Assembly: GCA_963745975.1 (NCBI GenBank)
Contig: CAVUZJ010000018.1
Coordinates: 62,001-126,000, forward strand
Length of the DNA stretch: 64,000 bases
Reading direction: 5' to 3'
Source: JAKAWQ01 sp963745975
GTDB taxonomy: Bacteria > Pseudomonadota > Alphaproteobacteria > Acetobacterales > Acetobacteraceae
The position numbers were made by a program, and so were the translations under genes. Positions 1 to 8,113 of this stretch are shown here, in pieces; the stretch's first letter is position 1; each line of letters begins with the position of its first letter. The notes beneath the pieces were generated by a model that ran no database searches, had not been told where the DNA came from, and was given only the letters and a program-made list of their open reading frames with translations.

Positions 1-294
1 CACAAAGCGGTTGCGACCGGGAAGGAGCACGGCTTCGGGCAGATCATCGAGCCCGCAACCGCGCGGCTCTTGCGGGCCGCCGCCACCCAGGGACGGCAGA
101 CGGCGGAGCGGCTCAAGCTCAAGCCCGTGCTCGCGGTGCAAAGCGCGATCCGCCGTCCGGTTGCCCGCTGCCTTGGCCATCTCATGGCGGTCATCGCGGC
201 CGAAGAGATCCCGCAATCGATGAACGTCGTGGTCATCGATGCGGTCCGGCCGCCGAATGCCGAGCAGAAAGCGGAAGCCGGCCGTGCCGCATGA
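1..294 (+). CDS. flhA: Flagellar export gate protein FlhA, C-terminal end (partial)
   Basis: The gene enters from the left edge and is open from base 1. The 97 residues present match the last part of the cytoplasmic domain of FlhA, the nonameric export-gate platform of the flagellar type III secretion system. The end has the usual pattern of a helix containing a 'SAIRRPVARCL' stretch followed by 'VIAAEEIP', which corresponds to the 'VLS..EI' element near the FlhA C-terminus. The membrane domain lies outside the window. The coding end overlaps the sigma-factor gene that follows, suggesting coupled translation. The family call rests on a short stretch plus the flagellar context. Confidence 0.8.
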   Translation, partial: HKAVATGKEHGFGQIIEPATARLLRAAATQGRQTAERLKLKPVLAVQSAIRRPVARCLGHLMAVIAAEEIPQSMNVVVIDAVRPPNAEQKAEAGRAA

Positions 295-841
295 CGCGCT
301 CCCGCTGGAGATGCCGTCCTCGGAGGCCGTTCTGAAGCAGTGCGGCGGCTGGATCTATCGCGCGGCGCGACGCATCCGGGACAGAATGCCGTGGGCGGAC
401 GTCGACGAGCTCGTGCAGCAGGGGATCATGATCGCGCTGGAGCAGCGCGAGCGCTATGCCCCGGAGCGTGGCGTGCCGTTCCTCGCCTTCATCAAACCGC
501 GGGTTTTTGGGGCCATGATCGACCTCATGCGCGCGAGCGGCGTCGCGTCGAAAGCCGGTGCGGCGATGTCGGAGGCCGGCGGCGACGACGAGGAGAGCGC
601 GCTCGATCTCATCATCCGCCAGGAGGACATGGAGGGCCTCACGCAGGCGGTGGGCCGTCTCGACGAAACGGAGCGGACGGCGCTCTCTCTCTTCTATCTG
701 GAGGAGCTGACGAACAAGGAAGTCGCCGTGGCGATGGCGATCGACGAGAGCAAGGCGACGCGTCTGCGCAAGCGGGCGATCCGGCGGCTCACCCTGCTCA
801 TCTCCCCCGCGTCCGCCACGCCATTCACGGAAGGGACCTGA
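239..841 (+). CDS. fliA: Flagellar sigma factor sigma-28 (FliA)
   Basis: A 200-residue sigma-70-family protein of the FliA/WhiG type, which directs RNA polymerase to late flagellar promoters. Region 2 is visible around residues 45-100 ('DVDELVQQGIMIALEQRERY', then 'KPRVFGAMIDLMR', matching the FliA 'RIRGAILDELR' motif). The C-terminal region 4 helix-turn-helix is around residues 150-190 ('LTNKEVAVAMAIDESKATRL'). It is shorter than the roughly 240-residue enteric FliA because region 3 is compressed. The start is uncertain: 239, 257 and 311 are all possible and none has a strong ribosome binding site; the first two overlap flhA. A FlgM-like partner is encoded at 12375-12692. Confidence 0.88.
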   Translation: MRSGRRMPSRKRKPAVPHDALPLEMPSSEAVLKQCGGWIYRAARRIRDRMPWADVDELVQQGIMIALEQRERYAPERGVPFLAFIKPRVFGAMIDLMRASGVASKAGAAMSEAGGDDEESALDLIIRQEDMEGLTQAVGRLDETERTALSLFYLEELTNKEVAVAMAIDESKATRLRKRAIRRLTLLISPASATPFTEGT

Positions 842-844
842 GCG

Positions 845-1648
845 GTGTTTGCAATCCTGGGCATCGGGCTTGGCGTCTTCATCGTCTTCCTCGCCAATCA
901 TCTCGAAGGCGACCCGATCGTCGCGCTGCTCAAGATGGATGCGGCGCTGATCGTCTTCGGCGGCACCTTTGCCGCGCTCATGATTCATGCCGGGCTCCGC
1001 GACCTGCTGTCCGCCATACGCTGCCTCGCCTGGGTCGTCAGGCCGCCGAAAACCGATGCTCCGGCCTTCATCGACGAGGTCGCGGGATGGGCGAGGACGG
1101 CGCGGGCCAAGAGCGTTCTCGCGCTCGAGGCGGATGCGGACACCAATAGCGATCACTTCACGAAGGTCGGCCTCAGAGCGCTGGTCGATGGGCGCTCGTA
1201 CGAGGATATCCGCGAAACGCTGATCCTGGTCAGCGACACGGAGGAGCGACAGAACTCCGTCGCGGGCGAAGTGTGGGAGGCGGCGGGGGGCTATTCCCCG
1301 ACAATCGGCGTGCTCGGCGCCGTCCTTGGCCTGATCCACGTGATGATGAACATGAACCACCCGGATCTGCTCGGAATCGGAATCGCCACCGCCTTCGTCG
1401 CCACGGTCTACGGCGTCGGCGGCGCCAACCTGATCTTCCTGCCGCTGGGGGCGCGAATGCGATCCATCGCCAGGCACCGCATGATGTACCGCGAGCTGGT
1501 GATGGAGGGGCTCCTGATGCTGAAGAAGGAGGCGAGCCCGATGCTGATCAAGGACCGGCTCGAGACGCTTCTGGAAAGCCGGTTGCAGGCGCGCAAGGAG
1601 ATGGGGGAAGCCCGGGCGGACGAACCCCAGCCCATGGAAGCCGATTGA
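845..1648 (+). CDS. motA: Flagellar motor stator protein MotA
   Basis: A 267-residue stator subunit with a GTG start three bases after the fliA stop. It has the MotA pattern: a membrane segment at the very N-terminus (GIGLGVFIVFLAN), a second segment near residue 35 (IVFGGTFAALMI), a cytoplasmic loop, then two adjacent segments around residues 150-205 ('PTIGVLGAVLGLIHVM' and 'ATAFVATVYGVGGANLIFLP') and a charged C-terminal tail. With MotB it forms the ion channel that drives rotation. Its TGA overlaps the ATG of motB, so the two are translationally coupled. The cytoplasmic loop is rich in charged residues, as needed for contact with FliG. Confidence 0.93.
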   Translation: MFAILGIGLGVFIVFLANHLEGDPIVALLKMDAALIVFGGTFAALMIHAGLRDLLSAIRCLAWVVRPPKTDAPAFIDEVAGWARTARAKSVLALEADADTNSDHFTKVGLRALVDGRSYEDIRETLILVSDTEERQNSVAGEVWEAAGGYSPTIGVLGAVLGLIHVMMNMNHPDLLGIGIATAFVATVYGVGGANLIFLPLGARMRSIARHRMMYRELVMEGLLMLKKEASPMLIKDRLETLLESRLQARKEMGEARADEPQPMEAD

Positions 1649-2562
1649 TGGAGCGGAGAAGGTCCAGACGCTGGCAGCGGCGAGCGCCCAACCACGAGCG
1701 CTGGATGATTTCCTATGCCGACATGCTGACGCTGCTGCTCTCGGTGTTCATCATGCTGTGGGCTTCGGCGTCGACGGACAAGGCCAAGCTCGAGCGGGAG
1801 GCGGCCGGCCTGCTCGAGGCGTTCACGGGCAGGCCGCCCTCCCTTGTGCCCCTGCCCTCCTCGCCGCACAGCCCGTTCCACGCGCTGCCCAAGCCGATCC
1901 CCGTGCCGCTGGCGTCGATGCACGCCTCGGTTTCGCCGGCCAAGCCCCAGGCCGCCGTGAAAAATCCCACGGTGGAGCGAACCGCTCGCAAGCCTCCATC
2001 GCACCCGGTGGTCAGGGAACGGACCGCGCCGTCCGGAGCCATACTGCCGATCGCCGAGCAGAAGCGCCTCCAGCCCATCGTCCTTGCGATGAACGCAATC
2101 CGCGAGCAGCTCGAGAGATTGCTGGCGCCGGAAATCGCCAGCCATCAGATTGCGGTCTTGCAGCTGCCGCTCGCGATCCGCATCCGCCTCAACGCACAGA
2201 TCCTGTTCGACACGGGAGAGGCCGCTCTCACCAAAGAGGCGCTGGCCATCCTCGACCCGATCGGCGACGTGGTCGCGGATGTGCCGCCCGGATACATGAT
2301 CACCATCCAGGGCTACACCGACGACCGGCCGATCCACACCACCGAGTTCGCGTCGAACTGGGAGCTTTCGACGGCGCGGGCCGTGAGCGTCGTCAAATTG
2401 CTTCGATCACGCAACATTCCTGGTGAGGCGTTGAGCGCGCAAGGCTACTCGAAGTTCCAGCCGCTCGCCAGCAACGCCACGGCGGAAGGGCGGACGGAGA
2501 ACCGGCGGGTCGAGATCGTCATCACCGCGCCGAAGCCGGCCGGGTCGGCCAATGGAGGATGA
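1648..2562 (+). CDS. motB: Flagellar motor stator protein MotB
   Basis: A 304-residue protein beginning in the MotA stop codon. The single N-terminal membrane helix starts 'SYADMLTLLLSVFIMLWA', with Asp25 in the position of the proton-binding aspartate of MotB. A proline-rich periplasmic linker covers roughly residues 60-150. An OmpA-like peptidoglycan-binding domain fills the C-terminal half, with 'ILFDTGEAAL', 'IQGYTDD' and 'NWELSTARA'. The protein anchors the stator to the cell wall. The start was chosen by the TGATG overlap and by the basic N-terminus; a longer upstream reading of the same frame is only a shadow of motA. Confidence 0.94.
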   Translation: MERRRSRRWQRRAPNHERWMISYADMLTLLLSVFIMLWASASTDKAKLEREAAGLLEAFTGRPPSLVPLPSSPHSPFHALPKPIPVPLASMHASVSPAKPQAAVKNPTVERTARKPPSHPVVRERTAPSGAILPIAEQKRLQPIVLAMNAIREQLERLLAPEIASHQIAVLQLPLAIRIRLNAQILFDTGEAALTKEALAILDPIGDVVADVPPGYMITIQGYTDDRPIHTTEFASNWELSTARAVSVVKLLRSRNIPGEALSAQGYSKFQPLASNATAEGRTENRRVEIVITAPKPAGSANGG

Positions 2563-2791
2563 GTCGAAGCGAGGCGTGCCGCCGCGGCCGATCAGGCCCT
2601 TTCTCACCGGACTCGCCGTTGCGGCGGGCTGGGGAGCCGTCAACGTGCCGGGGGATCCCAGCGCCGGTACGCTTGGCGAGCTCATTGCAACCATCGCGGC
2701 GATCGCACTCGTCACCGGCGGCGGGCTCGCCATGGCGGTCGAGCTCGTTAAGCTCGCCGTGCGGTTGAGCCGCGAGCGGCTTCGGACGTGA
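2552..2791 (+). CDS. Small membrane protein between motB and fliH, function unknown
   Basis: A 79-residue reading frame that overlaps the end of motB by 11 bases and the GTG start of fliH by four. This double overlap strongly suggests it is translated. The N-terminus is basic, followed by a weakly hydrophobic stretch around residues 17-31. A convincing membrane helix runs about residues 43-67 ('LIATIAAIALVTGGGLAMAV'), and the tail is basic ('RLSRERLRT'). I do not recognise a family. Position and size recall FliO, a small single-span export-gate accessory not otherwise seen in the window, but there is no sequence argument for that identity. Confidence 0.65.
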   Translation: MEDESKRGVPPRPIRPFLTGLAVAAGWGAVNVPGDPSAGTLGELIATIAAIALVTGGGLAMAVELVKLAVRLSRERLRT

Positions 2792-3447
2792 CCCGGCGGT
2801 TCCGCCCCGTCGTTCCCGAGGTCGCCGCCGCACCGGTGGCGGCGGAGGAGAGCGCCGATGAAGCGGCGCTCCGGCGGAGCGCGCAAGCGGAACGCGCGGC
2901 TCTGCTGGCAGCCGAGCTTCGGCGGGCGAAGGAGGATGGCCGGCGGGCCGGCTACGAAGAGGGATGGAACGCAGCGGCTGCCGAGGTCCGGGCGCGCCTC
3001 GAAGGACCGCTCCGCGAGCTCGCCGAACAGCTGAAGCAGAGGCTTGCCGAAATCGACGCGCTCCTCGCCGGCGTCGCGCCCGAGGTCGCGCGGATGATCG
3101 TGGATCACGCGATCGCGCTCGCGGAGGCGCTGGTCGGGGCACCCTCCGCCTTCGACCGGGTCGGGCTGGCGCGACACCTGATCGCGGAGGCAGCGGCGGA
3201 GAATCGCGGGCGGCGAAGGCTGGTCTGCCGCGCGCACCCCGAGACCATCGCCGCGCTGGAGGAGGATCTCCGCCGCGCGGGTTCCGTCCCGGAGCCGTGC
3301 CCGGAGATGGTTCCGGGCGGTGTCGTGCTCCGCATCGCCGAGCTCGATCTCGGGCGTGACGTGGCCGAGTGGGACGCCTCCGTCGCGCGGCAGGTCGGGC
3401 TTTTGAAGAAGCTCCTTGCCGAGGAGCGGGCCGCCCATGGGAAATGA
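2788..3447 (+). CDS. fliH: Flagellar assembly protein FliH
   Basis: A 219-residue protein with a GTG start overlapping the preceding stop. It has the FliH/YscL layout: an acidic and alanine-rich N-terminus, a long charged helix (about residues 28-90) including 'GRRAGYEEGWNAAA', which matches the FliH GxxxG-type segment, and a C-terminal globular domain with a helix like 'IVDHAIALAEALVG' and a conserved-looking end 'DLGRDVAEWDASVARQ'. FliH holds the FliI ATPase at the export gate and regulates it. It is directly followed by fliI with an 11-base overlap, as expected for partners made together. Confidence 0.85.
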   Translation: MTRRFRPVVPEVAAAPVAAEESADEAALRRSAQAERAALLAAELRRAKEDGRRAGYEEGWNAAAAEVRARLEGPLRELAEQLKQRLAEIDALLAGVAPEVARMIVDHAIALAEALVGAPSAFDRVGLARHLIAEAAAENRGRRRLVCRAHPETIAALEEDLRRAGSVPEPCPEMVPGGVVLRIAELDLGRDVAEWDASVARQVGLLKKLLAEERAAHGK

Positions 3448-4792
3448 GCCCGCCGGGCCGCTGATCGCGGGAATAGCCGCCGCCACCGCGACTCTGGCGG
3501 GAATCGCCGCGAGCCGCCTCGCGCCGGTCGGCCGGAGCGGGTTCGTCGCGCGCTCTACCGGAGAGATGGTGTGGTCGACGAGCCTCGGCGTGCCGACCGG
3601 GGCCAGGTGCGTGATCGAGACCGCGTACAAGCCGCTGGGCGCGGAGGTCGTCGGGTTCGACGACGGCATGACGATGCTGATGGCCGAGCGCGGCAACAAG
3701 GGCGTCCGGCTCGGCGACCGGGTGAGGGCGACGCATGGCGTGGTTGCGGCTGCGGTGGGAGAGGCCCTGCTCGGGCGCGTGCTCGACGCTTACGGCGATC
3801 CTCTCGACGGCGGCGCACCGGCGGGCGCGGCGGAGCACTGGCCGCTGACCGGCAAGCCCATCAACCCGATGGCACGAGCGCGCATCGCGCGCCCGTTCGA
3901 CATCGGGATCCGCACCATCAATGGGCTCGCGACGCTTGGCCGCGGCATGCGTCTTGGCCTGTTCGCCGGCTCCGGCGTCGGCAAGTCCACGTTGCTCGGA
4001 ATGGCCGCGCGCCACGCCGATGCCGATTGCGTGATCGTCGCCATGATCGGGGAGCGCGGCCGCGAGGTGCGGGAATTCGTCGAGGATCATCTCGGAGAGA
4101 TGCTGGGCCGGAGCGTCGTGGTGGCGAGCGCCGCCAACTCGCCGCCGCTCGCCCGGCTGCATGGCGCGCAAAGAGCGGCGGCGATCGCCGAGTATTTCCG
4201 CGCCCGCGGGCGGCACGTTCTGTTCCTCGTCGATTCGCTGACCCGTCTCGCGATGGCCGGGCGCGAGATCGGGCTCGCGATCGGCGAGCCCCCGACGACC
4301 AAGGGCTATCCGCCCTCGGTGTTCGGGCAGCTCTCGGCCTATGTCGAGCGCGCCGGCAACGGCGGCGAGGCCGAGGGCTCGATCACCGCCATCTACACGG
4401 TGCTGGTCGAAGCCGACGACCATATCGGGGACCCGGTTGCGGACGCCGCGCGCTCCGTGCTCGACGGGCACATCGTACTTTCGCGAAAATCCGGCGAGTC
4501 CGGCATCTATCCGCCGATCGATCCGGCGATGTCCCTTTCGCGCCCGATGTCGAGCCTGGTCTCCGAGGCGCACAATGCGGCGGCCACCCGGTTCCGGCTC
4601 CTGTGGGCGCGGCTCGAACAGAAGCGCGAGCTGGTCGATATCGGCGCCTACGCGCCGGGCCGGGATCCCGTTCTCGACGATGCGCTCGGGCGGAGCGCGC
4701 GAATGGAGGCGTTCCTGCGCCAGGGCAGGCACGACAAGGTTCCGCTGGAGCAGTCGGTGGAAGCGCTGCGGCGGGCCGTCGAGGAGGCGTGA
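3437..4792 (+). CDS. fliI: Flagellum-specific ATP synthase FliI
   Basis: A 451-residue type III export ATPase related to the F1 beta subunit. The Walker A motif is 'GSGVGKST' around residue 178. The Walker B strand is 'HVLFLVDSLTRLAMAGREIG', followed by the family signature 'GEPPTTKGYPPSVF' (usually 'GEPPATRGYPPSVF' or close). The 'IYTVLVEADD' segment and the C-terminal helical domain are present. The ATG at 3437 is preferred over an upstream TTG at 3416 because the following residues align with FliI N-termini. It energises substrate unfolding and entry into the export gate with FliH and FliJ. Confidence 0.95.
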   Translation: MGNEPAGPLIAGIAAATATLAGIAASRLAPVGRSGFVARSTGEMVWSTSLGVPTGARCVIETAYKPLGAEVVGFDDGMTMLMAERGNKGVRLGDRVRATHGVVAAAVGEALLGRVLDAYGDPLDGGAPAGAAEHWPLTGKPINPMARARIARPFDIGIRTINGLATLGRGMRLGLFAGSGVGKSTLLGMAARHADADCVIVAMIGERGREVREFVEDHLGEMLGRSVVVASAANSPPLARLHGAQRAAAIAEYFRARGRHVLFLVDSLTRLAMAGREIGLAIGEPPTTKGYPPSVFGQLSAYVERAGNGGEAEGSITAIYTVLVEADDHIGDPVADAARSVLDGHIVLSRKSGESGIYPPIDPAMSLSRPMSSLVSEAHNAAATRFRLLWARLEQKRELVDIGAYAPGRDPVLDDALGRSARMEAFLRQGRHDKVPLEQSVEALRRAVEEA

Positions 4793-4794
4793 GC

Positions 4795-5187
4795 ATGGAT
4801 AGCGAGCGATTGATGCGCCTCCTCTCGCGTCTGGCGGCGCGGGACCTTGCCGTGGCGGAAAGACGGGCCGGCGAAGCGGCGACCAATCTCCGATCCGTGG
4901 CGCGCAACGTCAGCGTGCTCGACGGATACACCAGCGATCTCTCCGCTGCCTTGGCCGGCGGCGAACAGAGTGGCTACGACTTCGCCGTCGCGATCGGATT
5001 CAGGGCGAGCGGCATCAAGGCGGCCTCCGACGCTGCCGCTGCGGCGGAGCGGGGACAAAGAATGCGACAAGCCGCCCTCGATCGCCTGGCCAGGGACCTT
5101 GAGCGGCGGGACGCCATTGCCGCCGCAGTCGATGCCATCGACATTCAGGCCGAACGGGAACGGGCGCGGATCGAGGATCGGCGATAG
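4795..5187 (+). CDS. fliJ: FliJ-like export chaperone-escort protein
   Basis: A 130-residue, almost wholly helical protein starting two bases after the fliI stop. It is rich in Ala, Arg and Glu, with long charged heptad-like stretches (for example residues 12-45 and 80-130) that would form an antiparallel coiled coil, the FliJ/YscO architecture. FliJ links the FliI ring to FlhA and escorts chaperones. FliJ sequences diverge fast, so the assignment rests mostly on size, coiled-coil character and the invariant fliH-fliI-fliJ order. It is the last plus-strand gene before the inverted flhB-fliR-fliQ block. Confidence 0.7.
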   Translation: MDSERLMRLLSRLAARDLAVAERRAGEAATNLRSVARNVSVLDGYTSDLSAALAGGEQSGYDFAVAIGFRASGIKAASDAAAAAERGQRMRQAALDRLARDLERRDAIAAAVDAIDIQAERERARIEDRR

Positions 5188-5237
5188 GTCGCGCACGAAC
5201 TCACGGCCGGATCGCTATGGAAGTTGGCCGAACCGGA

Positions 5238-5249
5238 GCGCCCGGGCGC
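5238..5249. terminator. GC palindrome between convergent fliJ and flhB
   Basis: GCGCCCGGGCGC is a perfect 12-base palindrome in the 116-base gap between two genes that point at each other. It could form a short stem in either transcript, but there is no T-run on either side, so a bidirectional intrinsic terminator is only a weak suggestion. Confidence 0.2.
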
Positions 5250-5303
5250 GAAGCGGCGCGGCAAAGACGTGACATCCCTCCCGCGACGAAGATTTGAGCG
5301 CGA

Positions 5304-6428
5304 TCATGGCGTATCGGCGCCGCCGGCGAGAAGAGCGTCGAGATGCTCGGGGAATTGCGGCTGGCGCGGGCGGACGCCGCCGCCGGCCCGCCACTGGTCG
5401 AGCCGCCAGATATAGGCCAGCACCTCGGCGACCGGACGATAGAGGGCGGGCGGGACCGGCCGATCGATTTCGACGGAACGGCTGAGGGCGCGGGCCAACG
5501 GCGGCGCCTCGACGAGGGGAATTCCGTACTCGCGGGCCTGCTCGAGGATCGGCGCCGCGTTGAGGTCGACACCCTTGGCGACCACCATCGGAACCGGGTC
5601 GATATCCCGGCGGTAGCGCACCGCCACCGCATAGTGGGTGGGGTTGGTGACGACCACCGAGGCGGTGCGGACCGCGCGGACCTGCCGGGACTTTGCATGG
5701 CGGCGGAGAATCGCGCGGCGGCGGGCGCGGGTCTGCGGGTCGCCCTCGGATTCGCGGAGCTCCTCCTTGAACTCCTTGTCGGTCATGCGCAATGCGCGGC
5801 GATTGAGCCACGCCTGGAGCCCGACATCGGCGCCGGCGAGCAGGACGGCGCCGGCGGCGGCGGCGGCGATGACCACCAGGGCAGGCGTACCGATCGCGGA
5901 GAGGGCGAGCGCGTGCGGCGAGGCGAGAGAGAGAAAATTCGGCTGAAGCAGGTCGAATGCGAGCAGGCCGGTGCCGCCGATGACGGCGATCTTGACGATC
6001 GATTTCAGGATCTCGACGAGGTTCATCACCGAGAAGACCTGCCCCCAGGACCGGCCGGGAGAGAGGTGCTCCATCTTCGGCGAAAGGAGATCGAAGGTCA
6101 TCAGCCAGCCGCCGCTGAGCGAGCCGAAGAGGAGGGCGATGAAGGCGGCGGCGAGGAGGAGTGCGGCGAGCGCCGCCGCGTATTCCAGATCGAGGGCCCA
6201 GGTGCGGCGAAAATCGCCCTGGCCGGCCAGGCGGAGGCTCGTCATCACCCAGGTGTCGGCGCCATCGGCGGCGAGCCAGCCGAGGGCGGCGATGGCGAGG
6301 ACGAGCAGCATCGTCAGCGCCGATTTCGGCAGATCGTTGGAGCGGCGGATCTGGCCCCGCTCGCGCGCCTGGCGCAGGCGGCGCTCGGATGCGCCGTGCT
6401 TCTTCTCGCCTTCCTGCTCGTCAGCCAT
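5304..6428 (-). CDS. flhB: Flagellar export switch protein FlhB
   Basis: A 374-residue export-gate protein. After a charged N-terminus ('SERRLRQARERGQI') come four membrane segments (about residues 33-210). The cytoplasmic domain follows and contains the autocleavage motif NPTH ('NPTHYAVAVRYRRDIDPVP'), where FlhB cuts itself between Asn and Pro to switch export from hook to filament substrates. It overlaps the end of fliR by eight bases and is the last gene of the minus-strand fliQ-fliR-flhB unit. The C-terminal tail after the cleavage domain is proline-rich and longer than in some homologues. Confidence 0.95.
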   Translation of the reverse strand: MADEQEGEKKHGASERRLRQARERGQIRRSNDLPKSALTMLLVLAIAALGWLAADGADTWVMTSLRLAGQGDFRRTWALDLEYAAALAALLLAAAFIALLFGSLSGGWLMTFDLLSPKMEHLSPGRSWGQVFSVMNLVEILKSIVKIAVIGGTGLLAFDLLQPNFLSLASPHALALSAIGTPALVVIAAAAAGAVLLAGADVGLQAWLNRRALRMTDKEFKEELRESEGDPQTRARRRAILRRHAKSRQVRAVRTASVVVTNPTHYAVAVRYRRDIDPVPMVVAKGVDLNAAPILEQAREYGIPLVEAPPLARALSRSVEIDRPVPPALYRPVAEVLAYIWRLDQWRAGGGVRPRQPQFPEHLDALLAGGADTP

Positions 6429-7188
6429 GCATCAGGCCTGCCATGACGGCGAGGCCCTGTTGCAGGAGATCGACCGCGACCGGCTCGACGAAGAAGAGCG
6501 AGGCGGCGAGGACCCAGATGCCGCCGAGGAAAAGCAGGGGAAAGCCGATCGAGAAGATGTTGAACTGGGGGGCGAGGGTGTTGGCGAGCCCGATGACGGC
6601 ATTCATCGCGAAGCTCGCGGCGAGCGCGGGAAGGGCGAGGAGGACGGCGACGCGGATGACGGCGCCCCCGTAATCGACGAGGTCGCGGAGATTGGCAGCA
6701 TCGGGGACGCCGGCGGGCAGGGTGTGGAAGGAGCGGTTGACCGCCTCGAGCACCAGGAACGGCCCGCCGAGGCCGAGATAGACCAGCAGCCCGGCCCATT
6801 GGAGGATGTCGTAGAGGACCGGGGCGGCCGCGTTCGTCGTGAGCCCGTTGGCGGTCGCGAAGCTGATGCCGAGCGCGAAGCTCGCGAGCTCGCCCGCGCT
6901 CGCGATCGCGGCGACGACGATCTGGCCGATCAGGCCCATGAGCGCGCCGAAGGCGAGCTCGACGAGCCCCGAGAACAGGACGGCGCCGGGGGCGGCGGGG
7001 AAGGGCGGCCAGGGCCCTCCCCAGGACGCGAGGCAGGCGGCGAGCAGGGCGGCGAGGAGGACGCGGAACGGCACCGGGAGGATGGCGTTGCCGAGCAGGG
7101 GGGCGGTGAGGAAGACGCCGGTGAGCCGCATGAAGGGCCAGAAGGCGTCCCCGAGATACTGCAGCAGCGCCGGCTCGGTGATCAGCAT
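6421..7188 (-). CDS. fliR: Flagellar export gate protein FliR
   Basis: A 255-residue hydrophobic protein with about five to six predicted membrane segments, typical of FliR/YscT. The first ones begin 'FWPFMRLTGVFLTAPLLG', and a later one reads 'VGLANTLAPQFNIFSIGFPL', a FliR signature (the '.Q.N.F..G.P.' motif). With FliP and FliQ it forms the helical core of the export gate. It lies between fliQ (four-base gap) and flhB (overlap). Length and motif agree with the family. Confidence 0.94.
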   Translation of the reverse strand: MLITEPALLQYLGDAFWPFMRLTGVFLTAPLLGNAILPVPFRVLLAALLAACLASWGGPWPPFPAAPGAVLFSGLVELAFGALMGLIGQIVVAAIASAGELASFALGISFATANGLTTNAAAPVLYDILQWAGLLVYLGLGGPFLVLEAVNRSFHTLPAGVPDAANLRDLVDYGGAVIRVAVLLALPALAASFAMNAVIGLANTLAPQFNIFSIGFPLLFLGGIWVLAASLFFVEPVAVDLLQQGLAVMAGLMHG

Positions 7189-7192
7189 CGGC

Positions 7193-7477
7193 TCATGACC
7201 AGAGGCGATCGATCATGGCCGGGATATTGGTGATCCAGTCATGGGCGAGGCCGGAGAGGGCGCGGAAGACCGTGGCCATGGCGCCCGCGGCGGTGAGCAG
7301 GGCTGCCGCCAGCCTTGCGGCCATCATCATGGTGCCGTCCTCGACCTGGAGCGCGCCCTGGACCAGCGCGACGAGCAGGCCGACCAGGAGGAGGCCGAAA
7401 ATGAAGGGCGTCACCGCCTCCGCCATCACCATTATCGCCCTGGAAAGAAGCTCCAAACTATAGAGCTCATGAGACAT
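7193..7477 (-). CDS. fliQ: Flagellar export gate protein FliQ
   Basis: A 94-residue protein with two membrane helices (about residues 15-40 and 52-75), the FliQ/YscS fold, and the characteristic 'LVGLLVALVQGALQVEDGTM' joining region, close to the 'G..vailQ..TqI.e.Tl' family pattern. It is first in the minus-strand unit. Its start is only 26 bases from the divergent fliL start, so any promoters for the two transcripts must overlap or lie inside the neighbouring genes. Confidence 0.93.
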   Translation of the reverse strand: MSHELYSLELLSRAIMVMAEAVTPFIFGLLLVGLLVALVQGALQVEDGTMMMAARLAAALLTAAGAMATVFRALSGLAHDWITNIPAMIDRLWS

Positions 7478-7503
7478 GACGAACTCGGGGACGGAGCGAA
7501 GGC

Positions 7504-8016
7504 ATGAAGAAGTGGCTCCTGGGCGGCGGGATCGGCGTTCTCGCCCTCGCCATGCTGGCCGGCGACGGGCTTGCGGTGATGCAGTGGATGGAACGCGGGA
7601 CTTCCCCGCCCGCGAGCGGCGCGGCGGGAGGATCGGCGGGAACCCGGCCGGCTTCCCCGCATGAGGACCCGGCGCCGCTCAAGCCGCTCTACCTCGCCGA
7701 GCTGCCGAAATTCGTCGCCGTGCTGACCACCGACGGCAGCGGCGATTCCACATACGCGGAGATCGCCATCACGTTCTCCTCATACGACCAGCGCGCCGTG
7801 GAGAAATTCCAGGACGTCCTGCCGATCATCCAGGCCGCGATCGTCGCGGACGTGATGCAGGACGGCTCGGCGCTCGCCACCGGCGATGAGACGGCGCGGA
7901 CGACGATGACCCATCAGGCTCTCCTCGCGGTCAACCGCATCATCGACAAGACCGCCCCGGCGCTCGGGACGGCGGCCTTCGCCAATGCTTACCTGACGGA
8001 TTTTCTTATTCAGTAA
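7504..8016 (+). CDS. fliL: Flagellar basal-body-associated protein FliL
   Basis: A 170-residue protein with one N-terminal membrane anchor (about residues 5-24), a low-complexity Gly/Ser/Pro linker, then a periplasmic FliL domain. That domain begins 'PLYLAELPKFVAVLTT' and contains the family feature of alternating strands and a conserved helix ('YDQRAVEKFQDVLPIIQAAI'). FliL rings the stator and supports torque under load. It heads the plus-strand unit that continues with fliP. The domain shows no truncation. Confidence 0.88.
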   Translation: MKKWLLGGGIGVLALAMLAGDGLAVMQWMERGTSPPASGAAGGSAGTRPASPHEDPAPLKPLYLAELPKFVAVLTTDGSGDSTYAEIAITFSSYDQRAVEKFQDVLPIIQAAIVADVMQDGSALATGDETARTTMTHQALLAVNRIIDKTAPALGTAAFANAYLTDFLIQ

Positions 8017-8113
8017 ACAAGTTCGCCCATTGTTGCGTCGGACGGTCCGGCTGCCCGCCGGGCGGGCGGCGCCCGGCTTGGCGATTGGGGAGAGGCGAGC
8101 GGGTGGGGCGGCG

